Source: Parapusillimonas granuli (GTDB lineage Bacteria; Pseudomonadota; Gammaproteobacteria; Burkholderiales; Burkholderiaceae_B). From it: 64,000 nt of DNA. The position numbers and the translations under genes were made by a program. Below the pieces are notes generated by a model. That model had not been told where the DNA came from. It did no database searches and saw nothing but the letters and a program-made list of their open reading frames with translations. Location of the stretch: assembly GCF_013416525.1 (NCBI RefSeq), contig NZ_JACCEM010000013.1, forward strand, positions 1-64,000, read 5' to 3'. Below, piece after piece: positions 40,980-50,402 of this stretch; positions within the stretch are counted from its first letter, which is position 1, and each line of letters opens with the position of its first letter.

Positions 40980-42773
40980 TTATTTATCCTCGACCTGCAG
41001 GATGGCCAGGAAGGCTTCCTGGGGTATTTCCACATTGCCCACCTGCTTCATGCGCTTCTTGCCGGCCTTCTGCTTTTCAAGCAGCTTCTTCTTGCGGGAG
41101 ATGTCGCCGCCATAGCATTTTGCCAGTACGTTCTTGCGCAAGGCCTTGACGTTTTCCCGGGCGATGACTTCGGCCCCGATGGCCGCCTGGATGGCGATGT
41201 CGAACATCTGGCGCGGAATGAGGCCGCGCATCTTGGACACGACCTCGCGCCCGCGATAGCGGGCATTGGCGCGGTGCACGATCATCGACAGGGCGTCGAC
41301 CCGGTCGCCGTTGATGAGGAGGTCGACGCGCACGACGTCGGCGGCACGATATTCCTTGAACTCGTAGTCCATCGAGGCGTAGCCGCGCGACACCGACTTG
41401 AGCTTGTCGAAGAAGTCCAGCACGATCTCGGCCAGCGGCATTTCGTACATGAGATGCACCTGCCGGCCGTGGTAGGTCATGTTCAGCTGCACGCCCCGCT
41501 TGGCCATGCACAGCGACATCACCGGCCCGACGTATTCCTGCGGCATGAACAGCGTGATCGTGACGATGGGCTCGCGGATCTCGGTGATGTTGCCGATCTC
41601 GGGCATGCGCGAGGGGCTTTCGATCATGATGACCGTGCCGTCGCGCTGTTCGACCTCATAGACGACCGACGGCGCGGTCGTGATGATGTCCATGTCGAAC
41701 TCGCGCTCCAGGCGCTCCTGCACGATCTCCATGTGCAGCAGCCCCAGAAAGCCGCAGCGGAAGCCGAAGCCCAGGGCCTGGGAGACCTCGGGTTCGAACA
41801 TCAGCGAGGAATCGTTCAGCTTCAGTTTTTCGAGCGAGTCCCGCAGCTGATCGTACTCGCTGCTTTCGACCGGATAGAGCCCGGCGAAGACTTGCGGCTT
41901 CACTTCCTTGAAGCCGGGCAGCGCCTTGTCGGCGGGTTTGCCCGCCAAGGTGATGGTGTCGCCCACCTTGGCGTGCTCCAGTTCCTTGACGCCGGCGATC
42001 ACGAAGCCGACCTCGCCGGCCGACAGCTCGGTGCGCGGCATGGACTTGGGCGTGAAGACGCCGATATGCTCGCACAGGTGGCTGGCGCCGGTCGCCATCA
42101 GCAGGATCTTGTCCTTGGGGCGCAGCACGCCGTTGACGATGCGCACCAGCATGACCACGCCGACGTAGTTGTCGAACCAGGAATCGATGATCAGCGCCTG
42201 CAAGGGCCGGGACGGATCGCCGACGGGCGGAGGCACCTTGCTGACGATCATTTCGAGGATGTCATCGATGCCCATGCCGGTCTTGGCGCTGCACAGCACG
42301 GCTTCCGAGGCGTCGATGCCGATGACGTCCTCGATTTCCTGGCGCGCCGCCTCGGGGTCGGCGGAGGGAAGGTCCATTTTGTTCAGCACGGGCAGGACTT
42401 CCACGCCCAGCTCGATGGCCGTATAGCAGTTCGCGACGGTCTGGGCCTCGACGCCCTGCGAAGCGTCCACCACCAGCAGCGCCCCCTCGCAGGCGGACAG
42501 CGAGCGGCTGACTTCGTAGGAGAAGTCCACGTGGCCCGGGGTGTCGATGAGATTGAGCGCGTATTCCTTTCCGTTTCGCGCCGTGTAGCGCAGCGCGGCC
42601 GTCTGGGCCTTGATGGTGATGCCGCGCTCGCGCTCGATGTCCATGGAATCGAGGACCTGGGTGGACATTTCCCGGTCGGCCAGCCCCCCGCAACGATGGA
42701 TCAGGCGATCGGCGAGCGTGGACTTGCCGTGGTCAATGTGGGCGATAATGGAAAAGTTGCGGATGTGATCCAT
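40980..42773 (-). CDS. lepA: elongation factor 4 (LepA)
   Basis: Ribosome-associated translational GTPase of the LepA family, 597 residues. The P-loop [10 protein letters not shown] (12-21), the switch II motif [11 protein letters not shown] near 75 and [10 protein letters not shown] near 130 are seen. The LepA-specific C-terminal domain contains [18 protein letters not shown] near 555. It heads the lepA-lepB-rnc-era-recO run and follows degP after a terminator, so it needs a promoter within 42774-42891 or read-through. Confidence 0.98.
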   Translation of the reverse strand: MDHIRNFSIIAHIDHGKSTLADRLIHRCGGLADREMSTQVLDSMDIERERGITIKAQTAALRYTARNGKEYALNLIDTPGHVDFSYEVSRSLSACEGALLVVDASQGVEAQTVANCYTAIELGVEVLPVLNKMDLPSADPEAARQEIEDVIGIDASEAVLCSAKTGMGIDDILEMIVSKVPPPVGDPSRPLQALIIDSWFDNYVGVVMLVRIVNGVLRPKDKILLMATGASHLCEHIGVFTPKSMPRTELSAGEVGFVIAGVKELEHAKVGDTITLAGKPADKALPGFKEVKPQVFAGLYPVESSEYDQLRDSLEKLKLNDSSLMFEPEVSQALGFGFRCGFLGLLHMEIVQERLEREFDMDIITTAPSVVYEVEQRDGTVIMIESPSRMPEIGNITEIREPIVTITLFMPQEYVGPVMSLCMAKRGVQLNMTYHGRQVHLMYEMPLAEIVLDFFDKLKSVSRGYASMDYEFKEYRAADVVRVDLLINGDRVDALSMIVHRANARYRGREVVSKMRGLIPRQMFDIAIQAAIGAEVIARENVKALRKNVLAKCYGGDISRKKKLLEKQKAGKKRMKQVGNVEIPQEAFLAILQVEDK

Positions 42774-42828
42774 AAACCATCAGTAGGAAAGCCACCCATG
42801 TGATCGGGTAGAGAATTAATGGGAAGCA

Positions 42829-42860
42829 TAAAAAAGGGAGCGCTAGAGGGCGCTCCCTTC
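42829..42860 (-). terminator. terminator of degP
   Basis: GGGAGCGC (42836-42843) and GCGCTCCC (42850-42857) form an 8-bp stem with a 6-nt loop. On the minus strand it is followed by TTTTTT, and its position is 32 bases beyond the degP stop. Confidence 0.85.
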
Positions 42861-42891
42861 TGCCTGACGACATTTTAGCCGTTTCCGCCGA

Positions 42892-44382
42892 TTATTTTCG
42901 GGGAGTGATGGTCACCCACTGGGATTGATCGCCCCGTATCACCAGCAAGGCCGCCGCCCGGGACGGGCTCAGGCCCGCGACCACCTTGGCATACTGCGCC
43001 GGGCTGGTGATGTCGACGTCGTTGATGGTGATGATGATGTCGCCCGGGGCGAGGCCCGCCGCCGCGGCCGGTTCTTCGACCTGGGCCACCTGCACGCCGC
43101 CCTTGATGTCGAGTTTTTCGCGGACCGTGTCGGACACCTCGATTACCTTGAGGCCCAGGGCGTCGGCCGCCTCGGCCTTGGGCTGTTCGCCCTGGCCGGC
43201 GCCGGCTTCGTCCGCCGACGGCATTTCACCGACCTTGACTTGCAGGGTGATGGTCTTGCCCTTGCGCCAGACGTCCATCGGCACGCGGCTGCCGGGCTTG
43301 GTGCCGCCCACGATGCGCGGGAGATCCGACATCTGGGAGATCTGCTTGCCGTCGAAGCGCGTGATGACGTCGCCGGAGCGCACGCCCGCCTGGGCCGCCG
43401 GGCCGTTGGGCTCGACGTTGCTGACCATCGCGCCCTTGGCGCTTTCCAGGCCGATCGCCTTGGCGACGTCTTCGGACACGGAACCGATCTGGACGCCGAT
43501 GCGGCCGCGCGTGACCTTGCCATGGGCTTTCAGCTGGTCGACGACCCGCATGGCTTCATCGATGGGTATGGCCAGCGAAATGCCCATGAAACCGCCGCTC
43601 TGGGAGATGATCTGCGAATTCACGCCCACCACCTGGCCCGCCAGATTGATGAGCGGCCCGCCGGAATTGCCCGGATTGACGGCCACGTCGGTCTGGATGA
43701 AGGGCAGATAGTCGCCGGTGTCTCGGTTGATGGCGCTGACGATGCCCGCGGTGACCGTGGAATCCAGCCCGAAAGGCGAACCGATGGCAAGCACCCATTG
43801 CCCCTTCTTGAGCTTGGTGGAATCGCCGATGGGCAGCGGAGTCAGGCCTTGGGCGTCGATCTTGATGAGCGCGACGTCGGTGCGGGGATCCGTGCCTATG
43901 ACCTTGGCCTTGTATTCCTTGCCCGAGGTCAGGGTGACGAAGATGCCGTTGGATTTGGCGACCACGTGGTTGTTGGTGAGTATGTAGCCGTCGGACGAAA
44001 TGATGAAGCCCGAGCCCACGCCGCGAGGCACGGTGCGTTCCTGTTCGGGCGGCGTGGGCGCGTTGCGCTGGCGCGGGCCGGGCATGCCGGGCGGCATGAA
44101 GTCGGGCCCGAAGAACCAGCGGAACATTTCGTAGGGGTCGCTGGGGCCGGGGCCCATGGGGCTGCGGCGCACCGGCACCGATTCGGTCGTGCGGATATTG
44201 ACGACCGACCCTTCGGTCTGCTCCACCACCTGCGTGAAATCGGGAACGGCCAGCGTGGGGGTGGCGCTGGGCTGGGCGTTGACGGTCATTCCCGCCGAAG
44301 TCAGAGCCATTGCGACGCCGACCGCGGCGCAGGCCGCGATACGCTTGACTCGATTGCTTCCTAGACGGATGAATTGCATCAT
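42892..44382 (-). CDS. degP: periplasmic serine protease/chaperone DegP (MucD-like)
   Basis: Do-family trypsin-like protease that degrades misfolded envelope proteins. The 496 residues include a signal peptide (about 1-36), the catalytic His139 (LTNNHVV), Asp169 (TDVALIKI) and Ser240 (NPGNSGGPL), and two PDZ domains (about 275-365 and 395-490). Between residues 71 and 115 there is a Pro/Met-rich Q-linker. Two ATGs are adjacent (44382, 44379); AGGAG upstream suits the second slightly better. It closes the rpoE-rseA-rseB-degP stress operon. Confidence 0.96.
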   Translation of the reverse strand: MMQFIRLGSNRVKRIAACAAVGVAMALTSAGMTVNAQPSATPTLAVPDFTQVVEQTEGSVVNIRTTESVPVRRSPMGPGPSDPYEMFRWFFGPDFMPPGMPGPRQRNAPTPPEQERTVPRGVGSGFIISSDGYILTNNHVVAKSNGIFVTLTSGKEYKAKVIGTDPRTDVALIKIDAQGLTPLPIGDSTKLKKGQWVLAIGSPFGLDSTVTAGIVSAINRDTGDYLPFIQTDVAVNPGNSGGPLINLAGQVVGVNSQIISQSGGFMGISLAIPIDEAMRVVDQLKAHGKVTRGRIGVQIGSVSEDVAKAIGLESAKGAMVSNVEPNGPAAQAGVRSGDVITRFDGKQISQMSDLPRIVGGTKPGSRVPMDVWRKGKTITLQVKVGEMPSADEAGAGQGEQPKAEAADALGLKVIEVSDTVREKLDIKGGVQVAQVEEPAAAAGLAPGDIIITINDVDITSPAQYAKVVAGLSPSRAAALLVIRGDQSQWVTITPRK

Positions 44383-44406
44383 GGAACTCCTGGCTTGAAA
44401 ATTCGA

Positions 44407-45411
44407 TTATTGGGGCTGTGCCAAGGGGACGTACTCGGTGCGCTCGGCGATTCCCCGCAGGGTTTCGGGAGGCACTTCCCCCAAGGCCGTCAACCAGTGA
44501 TCGCCCACGCGCGTACGAAATATATTCATGGCGCCGGCGCTGACCACCGCATTGGCGTGCTGACCTTTCTGATCTTGCTCGAATGGCTCGATGAAGACGG
44601 AAATGGCGGCGAGCCCGTCGGTGACGACCAGCTGGCTGACCGCTCCGCGCTTCATGTGGCGCTGTACCTGCGTGATGGGCTGGAACCCTTGCGGAAAGGG
44701 AATGCGCCAGCCATTTTTCGCGAGATCGATCGGTGACATGGAGGGTTCGACAACCTTCCAGTCCTTAAGGTTCCAATTGGAAGCGAGCAAGCTGGATTCG
44801 ATCTTGTCGCCCACCTGAATGCTGTTGAAGGCGATCTGGTCCAGGACGTCGCGCTCGGCGCTGAGGGTCTGCAGCTTGAGCAGCAGGCCGGTCTTGGTGT
44901 CGACGCACAGGCGATAGCCGTAGCGCAGGCCGTCGCGGGGGACGAGCTCCAGGATGGCGCATTCGCGGCCGGCCACGCGGCCCACCGCGGCTTGCGGCCG
45001 CATTTCGTAGTGCGCCGGCAGGTCCTTGCCGCTGCCCAGCAGCAGCGAGGGAAATCTTTCGCCGTTGCGCCGCTCTATGACCACGGTTTTCTTTTCGGGA
45101 AAGAGGCACTGGGTGACGTCGTTCTGGCGGATGAATTCGCGGGGCGCGCCGTCCAGGATCTCGATGCGTTCGCGCTCGCCCGTGCCGTCGACCATGTGGA
45201 CGATGCGCGAGGAACTCATCACCTGGCCCTGGTGGTAGGTGTAGACGCCGGAATAATCCAGCTGGCGCGCGGCCTGCTGCACTTTCGCCAGCACGGCCAG
45301 GACCGGTTCCGGGGCGGCGTCGGCCGCCGCCGGAGCGGGCGCGAGCAGGCAGGCGGCCGCCAGCCACATGGCCGAACACGCCTGGCCCATCTTGAGCGCA
45401 AACGGCGTCAC
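44407..45411 (-). CDS. rseB: sigma-E regulatory protein RseB (MucB), GTG start
   Basis: Periplasmic protein that binds RseA and protects it from proteolysis until envelope stress releases it. The 334 residues carry a signal peptide (to about 32) and two MucB/RseB domains: a LolA-like N-terminal part with YSGVYTYHQGQVMSSSRIVH near 55 and a C-terminal part with HMKRGAVSQLVVTDGLAAISVFIE. The GTG at 45411 overlaps the rseA stop (GTGA) and has GAGG seven bases upstream, so it is preferred to the ATG at 45390. Confidence 0.92.
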   Translation of the reverse strand: MTPFALKMGQACSAMWLAAACLLAPAPAAADAAPEPVLAVLAKVQQAARQLDYSGVYTYHQGQVMSSSRIVHMVDGTGERERIEILDGAPREFIRQNDVTQCLFPEKKTVVIERRNGERFPSLLLGSGKDLPAHYEMRPQAAVGRVAGRECAILELVPRDGLRYGYRLCVDTKTGLLLKLQTLSAERDVLDQIAFNSIQVGDKIESSLLASNWNLKDWKVVEPSMSPIDLAKNGWRIPFPQGFQPITQVQRHMKRGAVSQLVVTDGLAAISVFIEPFEQDQKGQHANAVVSAGAMNIFRTRVGDHWLTALGEVPPETLRGIAERTEYVPLAQPQ

Positions 45412-45911
45412 CGGCGCACCTCGAACGAGGCCTGCCGGATGGGGTTGACACCGGCTATTTCGCGGTGGGCGTCCAGGTAGTCGCCCAGGCCGGAGGGTTC
45501 TTCGGCGTTGGCCATCAGCTGCGTGGCGGGCGCCGGGGCGGACTGTTCGCCGGCCACGTAGGGCAGTGCCACCCAGACGACGGTGGCCACGGCCGCCGCC
45601 ACGGCCAGGCCCGACAGGCCGATGCGCAGCGTGCCGCCGCGGCGCAGGTTGCGGGGCGCCACGATGGGCGGCTCGGCGTCGATGGCCTTGGACACCCGGG
45701 CGTAGAAGAAGTCCGAAGGCTTGATGGCCAGGTCCTGGGTGCGCAGCACGTCGCCGATCAGGTGATAGGTGTCCCATACCTGGCGCCCGTAGGGGGTGTC
45801 CAGTTCTTCGGGACGGATATCGTCTTCGCCATCTATCCAAGAAGAAACCGACGCCTCCCAGGAAGGCTGGTCGTCGCCCTGATCCAGCCCGGTCCGATTG
45901 AGGTATTGCAT
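45408..45911 (-). CDS. rseA: anti-sigma-E factor RseA (MucA-like)
   Basis: Single-pass inner-membrane anti-sigma factor of 167 residues. The cytoplasmic N-terminal domain (about 1-95) has the family features SSWIDGEDDIRPEELDTPYG and VWDTYHLIGDVLR. The membrane helix is at about 97-117 (IGLSGLAVAAAVATVVWVAL), followed by a periplasmic tail of about 50 residues. It begins 9 bases after rpoE, in the standard order rpoE-rseA-rseB. Confidence 0.93.
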   Translation of the reverse strand: MQYLNRTGLDQGDDQPSWEASVSSWIDGEDDIRPEELDTPYGRQVWDTYHLIGDVLRTQDLAIKPSDFFYARVSKAIDAEPPIVAPRNLRRGGTLRIGLSGLAVAAAVATVVWVALPYVAGEQSAPAPATQLMANAEEPSGLGDYLDAHREIAGVNPIRQASFEVRR

Positions 45912-45920
45912 TGTGGCTCC

Positions 45921-46520
45921 TTACCAACGACGGTCGGAATCGCCGCCCAGCACCGGGCGCAGCTGCGCCGCGATGGCTTCCCGCGCCCGGAAGATCCTGG
46001 AGCGGACCGTTCCGATGGGGCAGCCCATGCTTTGGGCGATGTCCTCGTAACTCATGCCTTCAATTTCGCGCAGCACGATCGCTGTGCGCAGGTCTTCCGG
46101 CAAGCCGGCGATGGCCGCGTTCACCGTCTCGACGATTTCACGGCTGGCCATGGCCGATTCCGGGGTGTTGATGTCAGTTAGGTTGTCGATCTGGCTAAAA
46201 GTTTCACCATCTTCGGACTCAATTGCATTTAAAGTGGCCGGGCGCCTGCCGCTGGCCGCCTGCCAGTTGCGCGCCGTGTTGATGGCGATCCGGTACAGCC
46301 AGGTGTAAAAGGCGCTGTCGCCCCGGAACTGGGGCAGCGCCCGGTAGGCCTTGATGAAGGCTTCCTGGGCCACGTCTTCGATCTCGGAGGGGTCGCGTAC
46401 CATGCGCGACAGCAGCCGCATGATCTTGCGCTGGTACTTGAGCACCAGGAGGTCGTAGGCGCGCTTGTCGCCTCGCTGAACGCGAGCGACCAGTTCGGCA
46501 TCGACGTCGCGTTCGCTCAT
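45921..46520 (-). CDS. rpoE: RNA polymerase sigma-E factor (AlgU/RpoE)
   Basis: ECF sigma factor of 199 residues for envelope stress. Region 2 shows YQRKIMRLLSRMVRDPSEIEDVAQEAF and region 4 shows LREIEGMSYEDIAQSMGCPIGTVRSRIFRAR-type spacing. Its ATG overlaps the stop of the preceding YgfX-like frame (ATGA). I did not find a sigma-E-type promoter (GGAAC with TCTGA-like -10) directly upstream, so transcription may come from the fab genes. Confidence 0.97.
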   Translation of the reverse strand: MSERDVDAELVARVQRGDKRAYDLLVLKYQRKIMRLLSRMVRDPSEIEDVAQEAFIKAYRALPQFRGDSAFYTWLYRIAINTARNWQAASGRRPATLNAIESEDGETFSQIDNLTDINTPESAMASREIVETVNAAIAGLPEDLRTAIVLREIEGMSYEDIAQSMGCPIGTVRSRIFRAREAIAAQLRPVLGGDSDRRW

Positions 46521-46816
46521 GGTTTTTCCTTGTTATGGCTACGCTCCGGCATGGCGTGCTGCGCGGCGACGCAGCGCCGCAGTTCCCGCCATTGTTCCTC
46601 CTCCAGGCCCGCTTTCCATATCGTGAGCTCTAGTGGTTTTCCCCGAGCGCCGGCGGCGTCATCCTGGAACCGCAGGGTGACCCAGGCAAAAGCCGGCCAT
46701 GCGCGCAGCAGGCGCAGGGGACGCGCCCCGCCCCCTTGCCGGATCGCCCAGCGGCCGGCGCCTTCGAGTGTCAGCGCGGCCTCGGCGGGCTGCGCCCGGC
46801 CCAGGGCCGCCGCCAA
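46517..46816 (-). CDS. YgfX-like C-terminal fragment, TTG start
   Basis: Short basic protein of 99 residues between fabF and rpoE. The segment GAGRWAIRQGGGARPLRL, the run AWPAFAWVTLRF and the ending LTIWKAGLEEEQWRELRRCV resemble the soluble C-terminal half of YgfX (CptA-like) inner-membrane proteins, but the two N-terminal membrane helices of that family are absent. There is no ATG or GTG start; the frame has a TTG at 46816 and could extend upstream only to 46875. The overlap with rpoE (ATGA) argues that it is translated. Confidence 0.5.
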   Translation of the reverse strand: MAAALGRAQPAEAALTLEGAGRWAIRQGGGARPLRLLRAWPAFAWVTLRFQDDAAGARGKPLELTIWKAGLEEEQWRELRRCVAAQHAMPERSHNKEKP

Positions 46817-46877
46817 GCCGGCCCAGCCGCCCGGCCGGACGGGCCAGCGCCCGGTTGTGGACTTGGGCCCGGCCAGG

Positions 46878-48107
46878 CTATATCCTCCGGACGATCATGG
46901 ACCCGTTCGTGCCGCCGAAGCCGAAGGAATTGGACAGCGCGACGTCGATCTTCATGTCGCGGGCCTGATTGGCGCAGTAGTCCAGGTCGCATTCGGGATC
47001 CTGGTTGAAGATGTTGATCGTGGGCGGCGACACCTGGTTATACACGGCCAGCGTCGTGAAGACGGCCTCGACGCCGCCGGCCGCCCCCAGCAGGTGGCCG
47101 GTCATGGACTTGGTGGAGTTCACGACCAGGCGGGACGCATGCGGCCCGAAAGCCAGCTTGAGCGCTTCGGTCTCGTTTTTATCGCCCTGCGGGGTGGAGG
47201 TGCCGTGGGCGTTCACGTAGTCGATTTCCTCGGGGTTGATGCCGCCGTTGCGCAGCGCGTTCACGATGCCGCGGCGCGGGCCGTCGCGGTCGGGCGCGGT
47301 GATGTGGTGGGCGTCCGAACTCATGCCGTAGCCGGCGAATTCGCCGTAGATGCGGGCGCCCCGCTTGCGCGCGTGCTCGTATTCTTCGAGCACCACCACG
47401 CCGGCGCCCTCGCCCAGCACGAAGCCGTCGCGGTCGCGGTCCCAGGGCCTGGAAGCGGTGGTGGGGTCGTCGTTGCGGGTGGACAGCGCGCGCATGGCGG
47501 CGAAGCCGCCCACGCCCAGCGGCGACACGGTGGCTTCCGCGCCGCCGGCCACCATGACGTCGGCGTCGCCGTACTCGATGAGCCGGGCCGCGTCCCCGAT
47601 GGAGTGCAGGCCGGTGGTGCAGGCGGACACGACCGCGTAGCTGGGGCCCTTCAGGCCCAGCATGATGGACAACTGCCCCGAAATGAGGTTGATCAGCGAG
47701 GCGGGCACGAAGAAGGGGGAGATCCGGCGCGGACCGCGTTCCAGATATTCCACCTGCGTTTCTTCTATGCGGGGCAGGCCGCCGATGCCCGAGCCGATGA
47801 CGACCCCGATGCGCTCCGCGTTCTGTTCGGTGATTTCCAGGCCGGAATCGCGCCATGCCTGGACGCCCGCCGCCACGCCGTAATGGATGAAGGTATCCAT
47901 CGTTTTGGCTTCCTTGGCGGACATGTACTGCGTAACGTCGAAACCCTTCACCTCACCCGCTATCTGGGCATTGAGCGCGGACGGATCGAAGCGCGTGATT
48001 CGGCCTATGCCCGAGCGCCCGTTGACGATATTGTCCCAGGCGGTGGGGATATCGTTGCCGACTGGCGAGATGATACCCAGGCCGGTAATGACGACACGTC
48101 GTTTCAC
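46878..48107 (-). CDS. fabF: beta-ketoacyl-ACP synthase II, GTG start
   Basis: Condensing enzyme of fatty-acid elongation, 409 residues, cytoplasmic. The catalytic Cys is in VVSACTTGLHSIGDA near 163, with histidines in NAHGTSTPQGDK near 302 and MTGHLLGAAGGVEA near 339. The start codon is GTG at 48107 with AGGAG six bases upstream, giving KRRVVITGLGIISPVG. It follows acpP after about 150 bases of GC-rich spacer with a small hairpin (48145-48159). Confidence 0.97.
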   Translation of the reverse strand: MKRRVVITGLGIISPVGNDIPTAWDNIVNGRSGIGRITRFDPSALNAQIAGEVKGFDVTQYMSAKEAKTMDTFIHYGVAAGVQAWRDSGLEITEQNAERIGVVIGSGIGGLPRIEETQVEYLERGPRRISPFFVPASLINLISGQLSIMLGLKGPSYAVVSACTTGLHSIGDAARLIEYGDADVMVAGGAEATVSPLGVGGFAAMRALSTRNDDPTTASRPWDRDRDGFVLGEGAGVVVLEEYEHARKRGARIYGEFAGYGMSSDAHHITAPDRDGPRRGIVNALRNGGINPEEIDYVNAHGTSTPQGDKNETEALKLAFGPHASRLVVNSTKSMTGHLLGAAGGVEAVFTTLAVYNQVSPPTINIFNQDPECDLDYCANQARDMKIDVALSNSFGFGGTNGSMIVRRI

Positions 48108-48257
48108 GGATGACTCCTAAAATAAAAAAGCGGTTTAAAGCTCGCAGGCGCCGCGCCTGACCGAACATGGAGTTTGGAAGGCGCAGGGCCCGGCTCTAAA
48201 AACCGCCCTGGAGGGAGGAGCGGCGGAACAACCGCGCCCGCACCCGAAAATGGAAAA

Positions 48258-48497
48258 TTACTGTTTGCTGTGCGAAGAGATGTAATCAACCGCTTGCTGA
48301 ACCGTCGTGATTTTTTCTGCCTCTTCGTCGGGAATTTCAGTTTCGAATTCATCTTCGAGTGCCATCACGAGCTCGACCATATCGAGCGAATCGGCACCGA
48401 GGTCGTCAAGGAAGGAAGATTCGTTTTTGATCTCGGCTTCGTTGACGCCAAGTTGTTCAGCGACGATCTTCTTGACGCGCTGTTCGATGCTTTCCAT
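48258..48497 (-). CDS. acpP: acyl carrier protein
   Basis: Carrier of the growing acyl chain, 79 residues and strongly acidic. The phosphopantetheine serine is in the motif [12 protein letters not shown] near residue 37. The ATG at 48497 gives [18 protein letters not shown], the conserved N-terminus; an in-frame start 42 bases upstream lies between the -10 element and the Shine-Dalgarno sequence (GGAG). It has its own probable promoter, as expected for such an abundant protein. Confidence 0.98.
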   Translation of the reverse strand: MESIEQRVKKIVAEQLGVNEAEIKNESSFLDDLGADSLDMVELVMALEDEFETEIPDEEAEKITTVQQAVDYISSHSKQ

Positions 48498-48528
48498 GCA
48501 GATCTCCAAGTAGGGAAAATTCCCGCGA

Positions 48529-48534
48529 ATTATA
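48529..48534 (-). promoter_or_regulatory. probable -10 element for acpP
   Basis: Perfect TATAAT on the minus strand, 31 bases before the acpP ATG, in an AT-rich stretch within an otherwise GC-rich region. The -35 is not clear. Confidence 0.5.
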
Positions 48535-48680
48535 GCCAAACGAAAAAATTATTGGTGTTGGCCATGATAAAAAACAGCATTGCCGAATGTTCTGACCGCC
48601 TGCCCTGTTGCCGCAGGCCCACCCGGAACGCCCTAAAAATGGACAGATTTTACCCCACGAGAGGGCCACTGTCGGCTTCG

Positions 48681-49421
48681 TTACATATACATCCCGCCGT
48701 TGACGTGCACCGTCGTGCCCGTGATGTAGCCCGCCTGCGGGCTCGCGAGAAACGCCACGGCGTGGGCGATGTCGGCGGCGGCGCCCATGCGGCCCAGGGG
48801 AATCTGCGACAGGATCGCCGCCGTCTGGGTTTCGCCCAGGGCGCGCGTCATGTCGGTTTCGATGAAGCCCGGCGCCACGCAATTGACGGTGATGTTCCGG
48901 CTGCCCAGCTCGCGCGCCAGCGCACGCGACATACCCGCCACGCCGGCCTTGGCGGCCGCATAGTTGGCCTGCCCCGGGTTGCCGCTGTGGCCGATCACGG
49001 ACGTGATGTTGATGATGCGCCCCCAGCGGGCCTTCATCATGGTTTTGGTCACGGCCCGCGACAGCCGGAAGACCGCCGTCAGGTTGGTGTCGATCACCGT
49101 CTGCCAGTCGTCGTCCTTCATGCGCATGGCCAGGTTGTCGCGGGTGATGCCCGCGTTGTTGACCAGGATGTGCGGCCCGCCGTCCTGGGCCAGTTCGGCC
49201 GCGAGGCGCTCGCAAGCGGCCGCGTCGTCCACATTGAGCACCACGCCCCGGCCGCCGGAGGCGCCCAGCATTTCGCCGATCGACTGCGCGCCCGATTCCG
49301 ACGTCGCCGTGCCGACCACGACGGCGCCCCGGGCGGCGAGTTCGAGCGCGATCGCTTTTCCTATGCCGCGCGTCGCGCCGGTCACCAGGGCGGTCTTGCC
49401 CTCGAGCTGTTTATCCTGCAT
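48681..49421 (-). CDS. fabG: 3-oxoacyl-ACP reductase FabG
   Basis: NADPH-dependent short-chain dehydrogenase of fatty-acid synthesis, 246 residues. The cofactor motif TGATRGIGKAIA (14-25), NNAG near 88, the catalytic Ser in INITSVIGHSGN near 138 and YAAAKAG near 152 are present. Two in-frame ATGs exist. The one at 49421 has AAGGG at good spacing, while 49427 overlaps the fabD stop with almost no spacing. Confidence 0.96.
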   Translation of the reverse strand: MQDKQLEGKTALVTGATRGIGKAIALELAARGAVVVGTATSESGAQSIGEMLGASGGRGVVLNVDDAAACERLAAELAQDGGPHILVNNAGITRDNLAMRMKDDDWQTVIDTNLTAVFRLSRAVTKTMMKARWGRIINITSVIGHSGNPGQANYAAAKAGVAGMSRALARELGSRNITVNCVAPGFIETDMTRALGETQTAAILSQIPLGRMGAAADIAHAVAFLASPQAGYITGTTVHVNGGMYM

Positions 49422-49426
49422 TGCCA

Positions 49427-50359
49427 TTACCCTTGTAAAGTATCCAAAGCCAGCTGCAACGAAGCCGGATCCGTGATGGCCAGCCCGACCAGGTCGCGAT
49501 CGATGCGCTTGGTCAGGCCGTTGAGCACCTTGCCCGGCCCGCATTCGACCACATGAGTCACGCCCTGCGCCTTCATCGCACGGATGGTTTCGACCCAGCG
49601 CACGGCATGCCAGGCCTGTCTGACCAGCGCGTCCTTGATGCCCGCCGGGTCCGAAGGCTGCGCCACGTCCACATTGTTGATGAGGGGAATGGCGGGCGCG
49701 GCCAGGGAGATGCCGGCCAGCGCCCGGCCCAGAACGAGCGCGGCGGGCTGGAGCAGGCTGGAATGGAAAGGCGCGGACACGGGCAGCGGCAGCGCGCGCT
49801 TGGCGCCGGCCGCCTTGGCCAGGTCGCAGGCGCGCTGCACCGCATTCTTGTGCCCGGCGATGACCACTTGTTCGGGAGCGTTGAAATTGACGGCTTCCAC
49901 GACTTCGCCCTGAGCCGCTTCGGCGCACGCCGCCCGTACGGCGTCGTCTTCCAGGCCCAGGATGGCGGCCATGGCGCCGGTGCCGACGGGCACCGCTTCC
50001 TGCATGGCATTGGCGCGGATGCGCACGATGCGCACGGCGTCTTCCAGGGCGATGGCGTCCGCGGCGGCAAGCGCGGAGTATTCCCCCAGGCTGTGCCCGG
50101 CCACCAGGGCGGGCTTGGCGCCGCCGGCGCCGATCCAGGCGCGGTACATGGCCACCGCCGCCGTCAGCATGGCGGGCTGGGTGTTCGTGGTGAGATTGAG
50201 CTCTTCGGCGGGACCGGCGGAAATCAAGGCGGCCAGGTCCTGGCCCAGGGCGCCGGACGCCCGCTCGACGGTTTCCTGCACCGCCTGGTTGCCCGACCAG
50301 GCGTCCAGCATGCCCACCGACTGGGAACCCTGGCCCGGAAATACGAATGCAACTTTCAT
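49427..50359 (-). CDS. fabD: malonyl-CoA:ACP transacylase FabD
   Basis: Transfers malonyl from CoA to acyl carrier protein. The 310 residues begin MKVAFVFPGQGSQSVGML, with the catalytic serine in GHSLGEYSALAAA near residue 92 and a partner histidine in the VSAPFHSSLLQPAA run near 200. An in-frame TTG nine bases upstream is ignored in favour of the conserved ATG at 50359. fabH-fabD-fabG are adjacent on one strand. Confidence 0.97.
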   Translation of the reverse strand: MKVAFVFPGQGSQSVGMLDAWSGNQAVQETVERASGALGQDLAALISAGPAEELNLTTNTQPAMLTAAVAMYRAWIGAGGAKPALVAGHSLGEYSALAAADAIALEDAVRIVRIRANAMQEAVPVGTGAMAAILGLEDDAVRAACAEAAQGEVVEAVNFNAPEQVVIAGHKNAVQRACDLAKAAGAKRALPLPVSAPFHSSLLQPAALVLGRALAGISLAAPAIPLINNVDVAQPSDPAGIKDALVRQAWHAVRWVETIRAMKAQGVTHVVECGPGKVLNGLTKRIDRDLVGLAITDPASLQLALDTLQG

Positions 50360-50402
50360 AGTATCCAATGAAAACGGTTGGAAGGGCGCGCGGCCTTTTC
50401 TT

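Noticed and set aside
46521-46880. Sigma-E autoregulated promoter before rpoE
   Set aside because: No GGAAC-type -35 with a suitable -10 was found on the minus strand in this interval.
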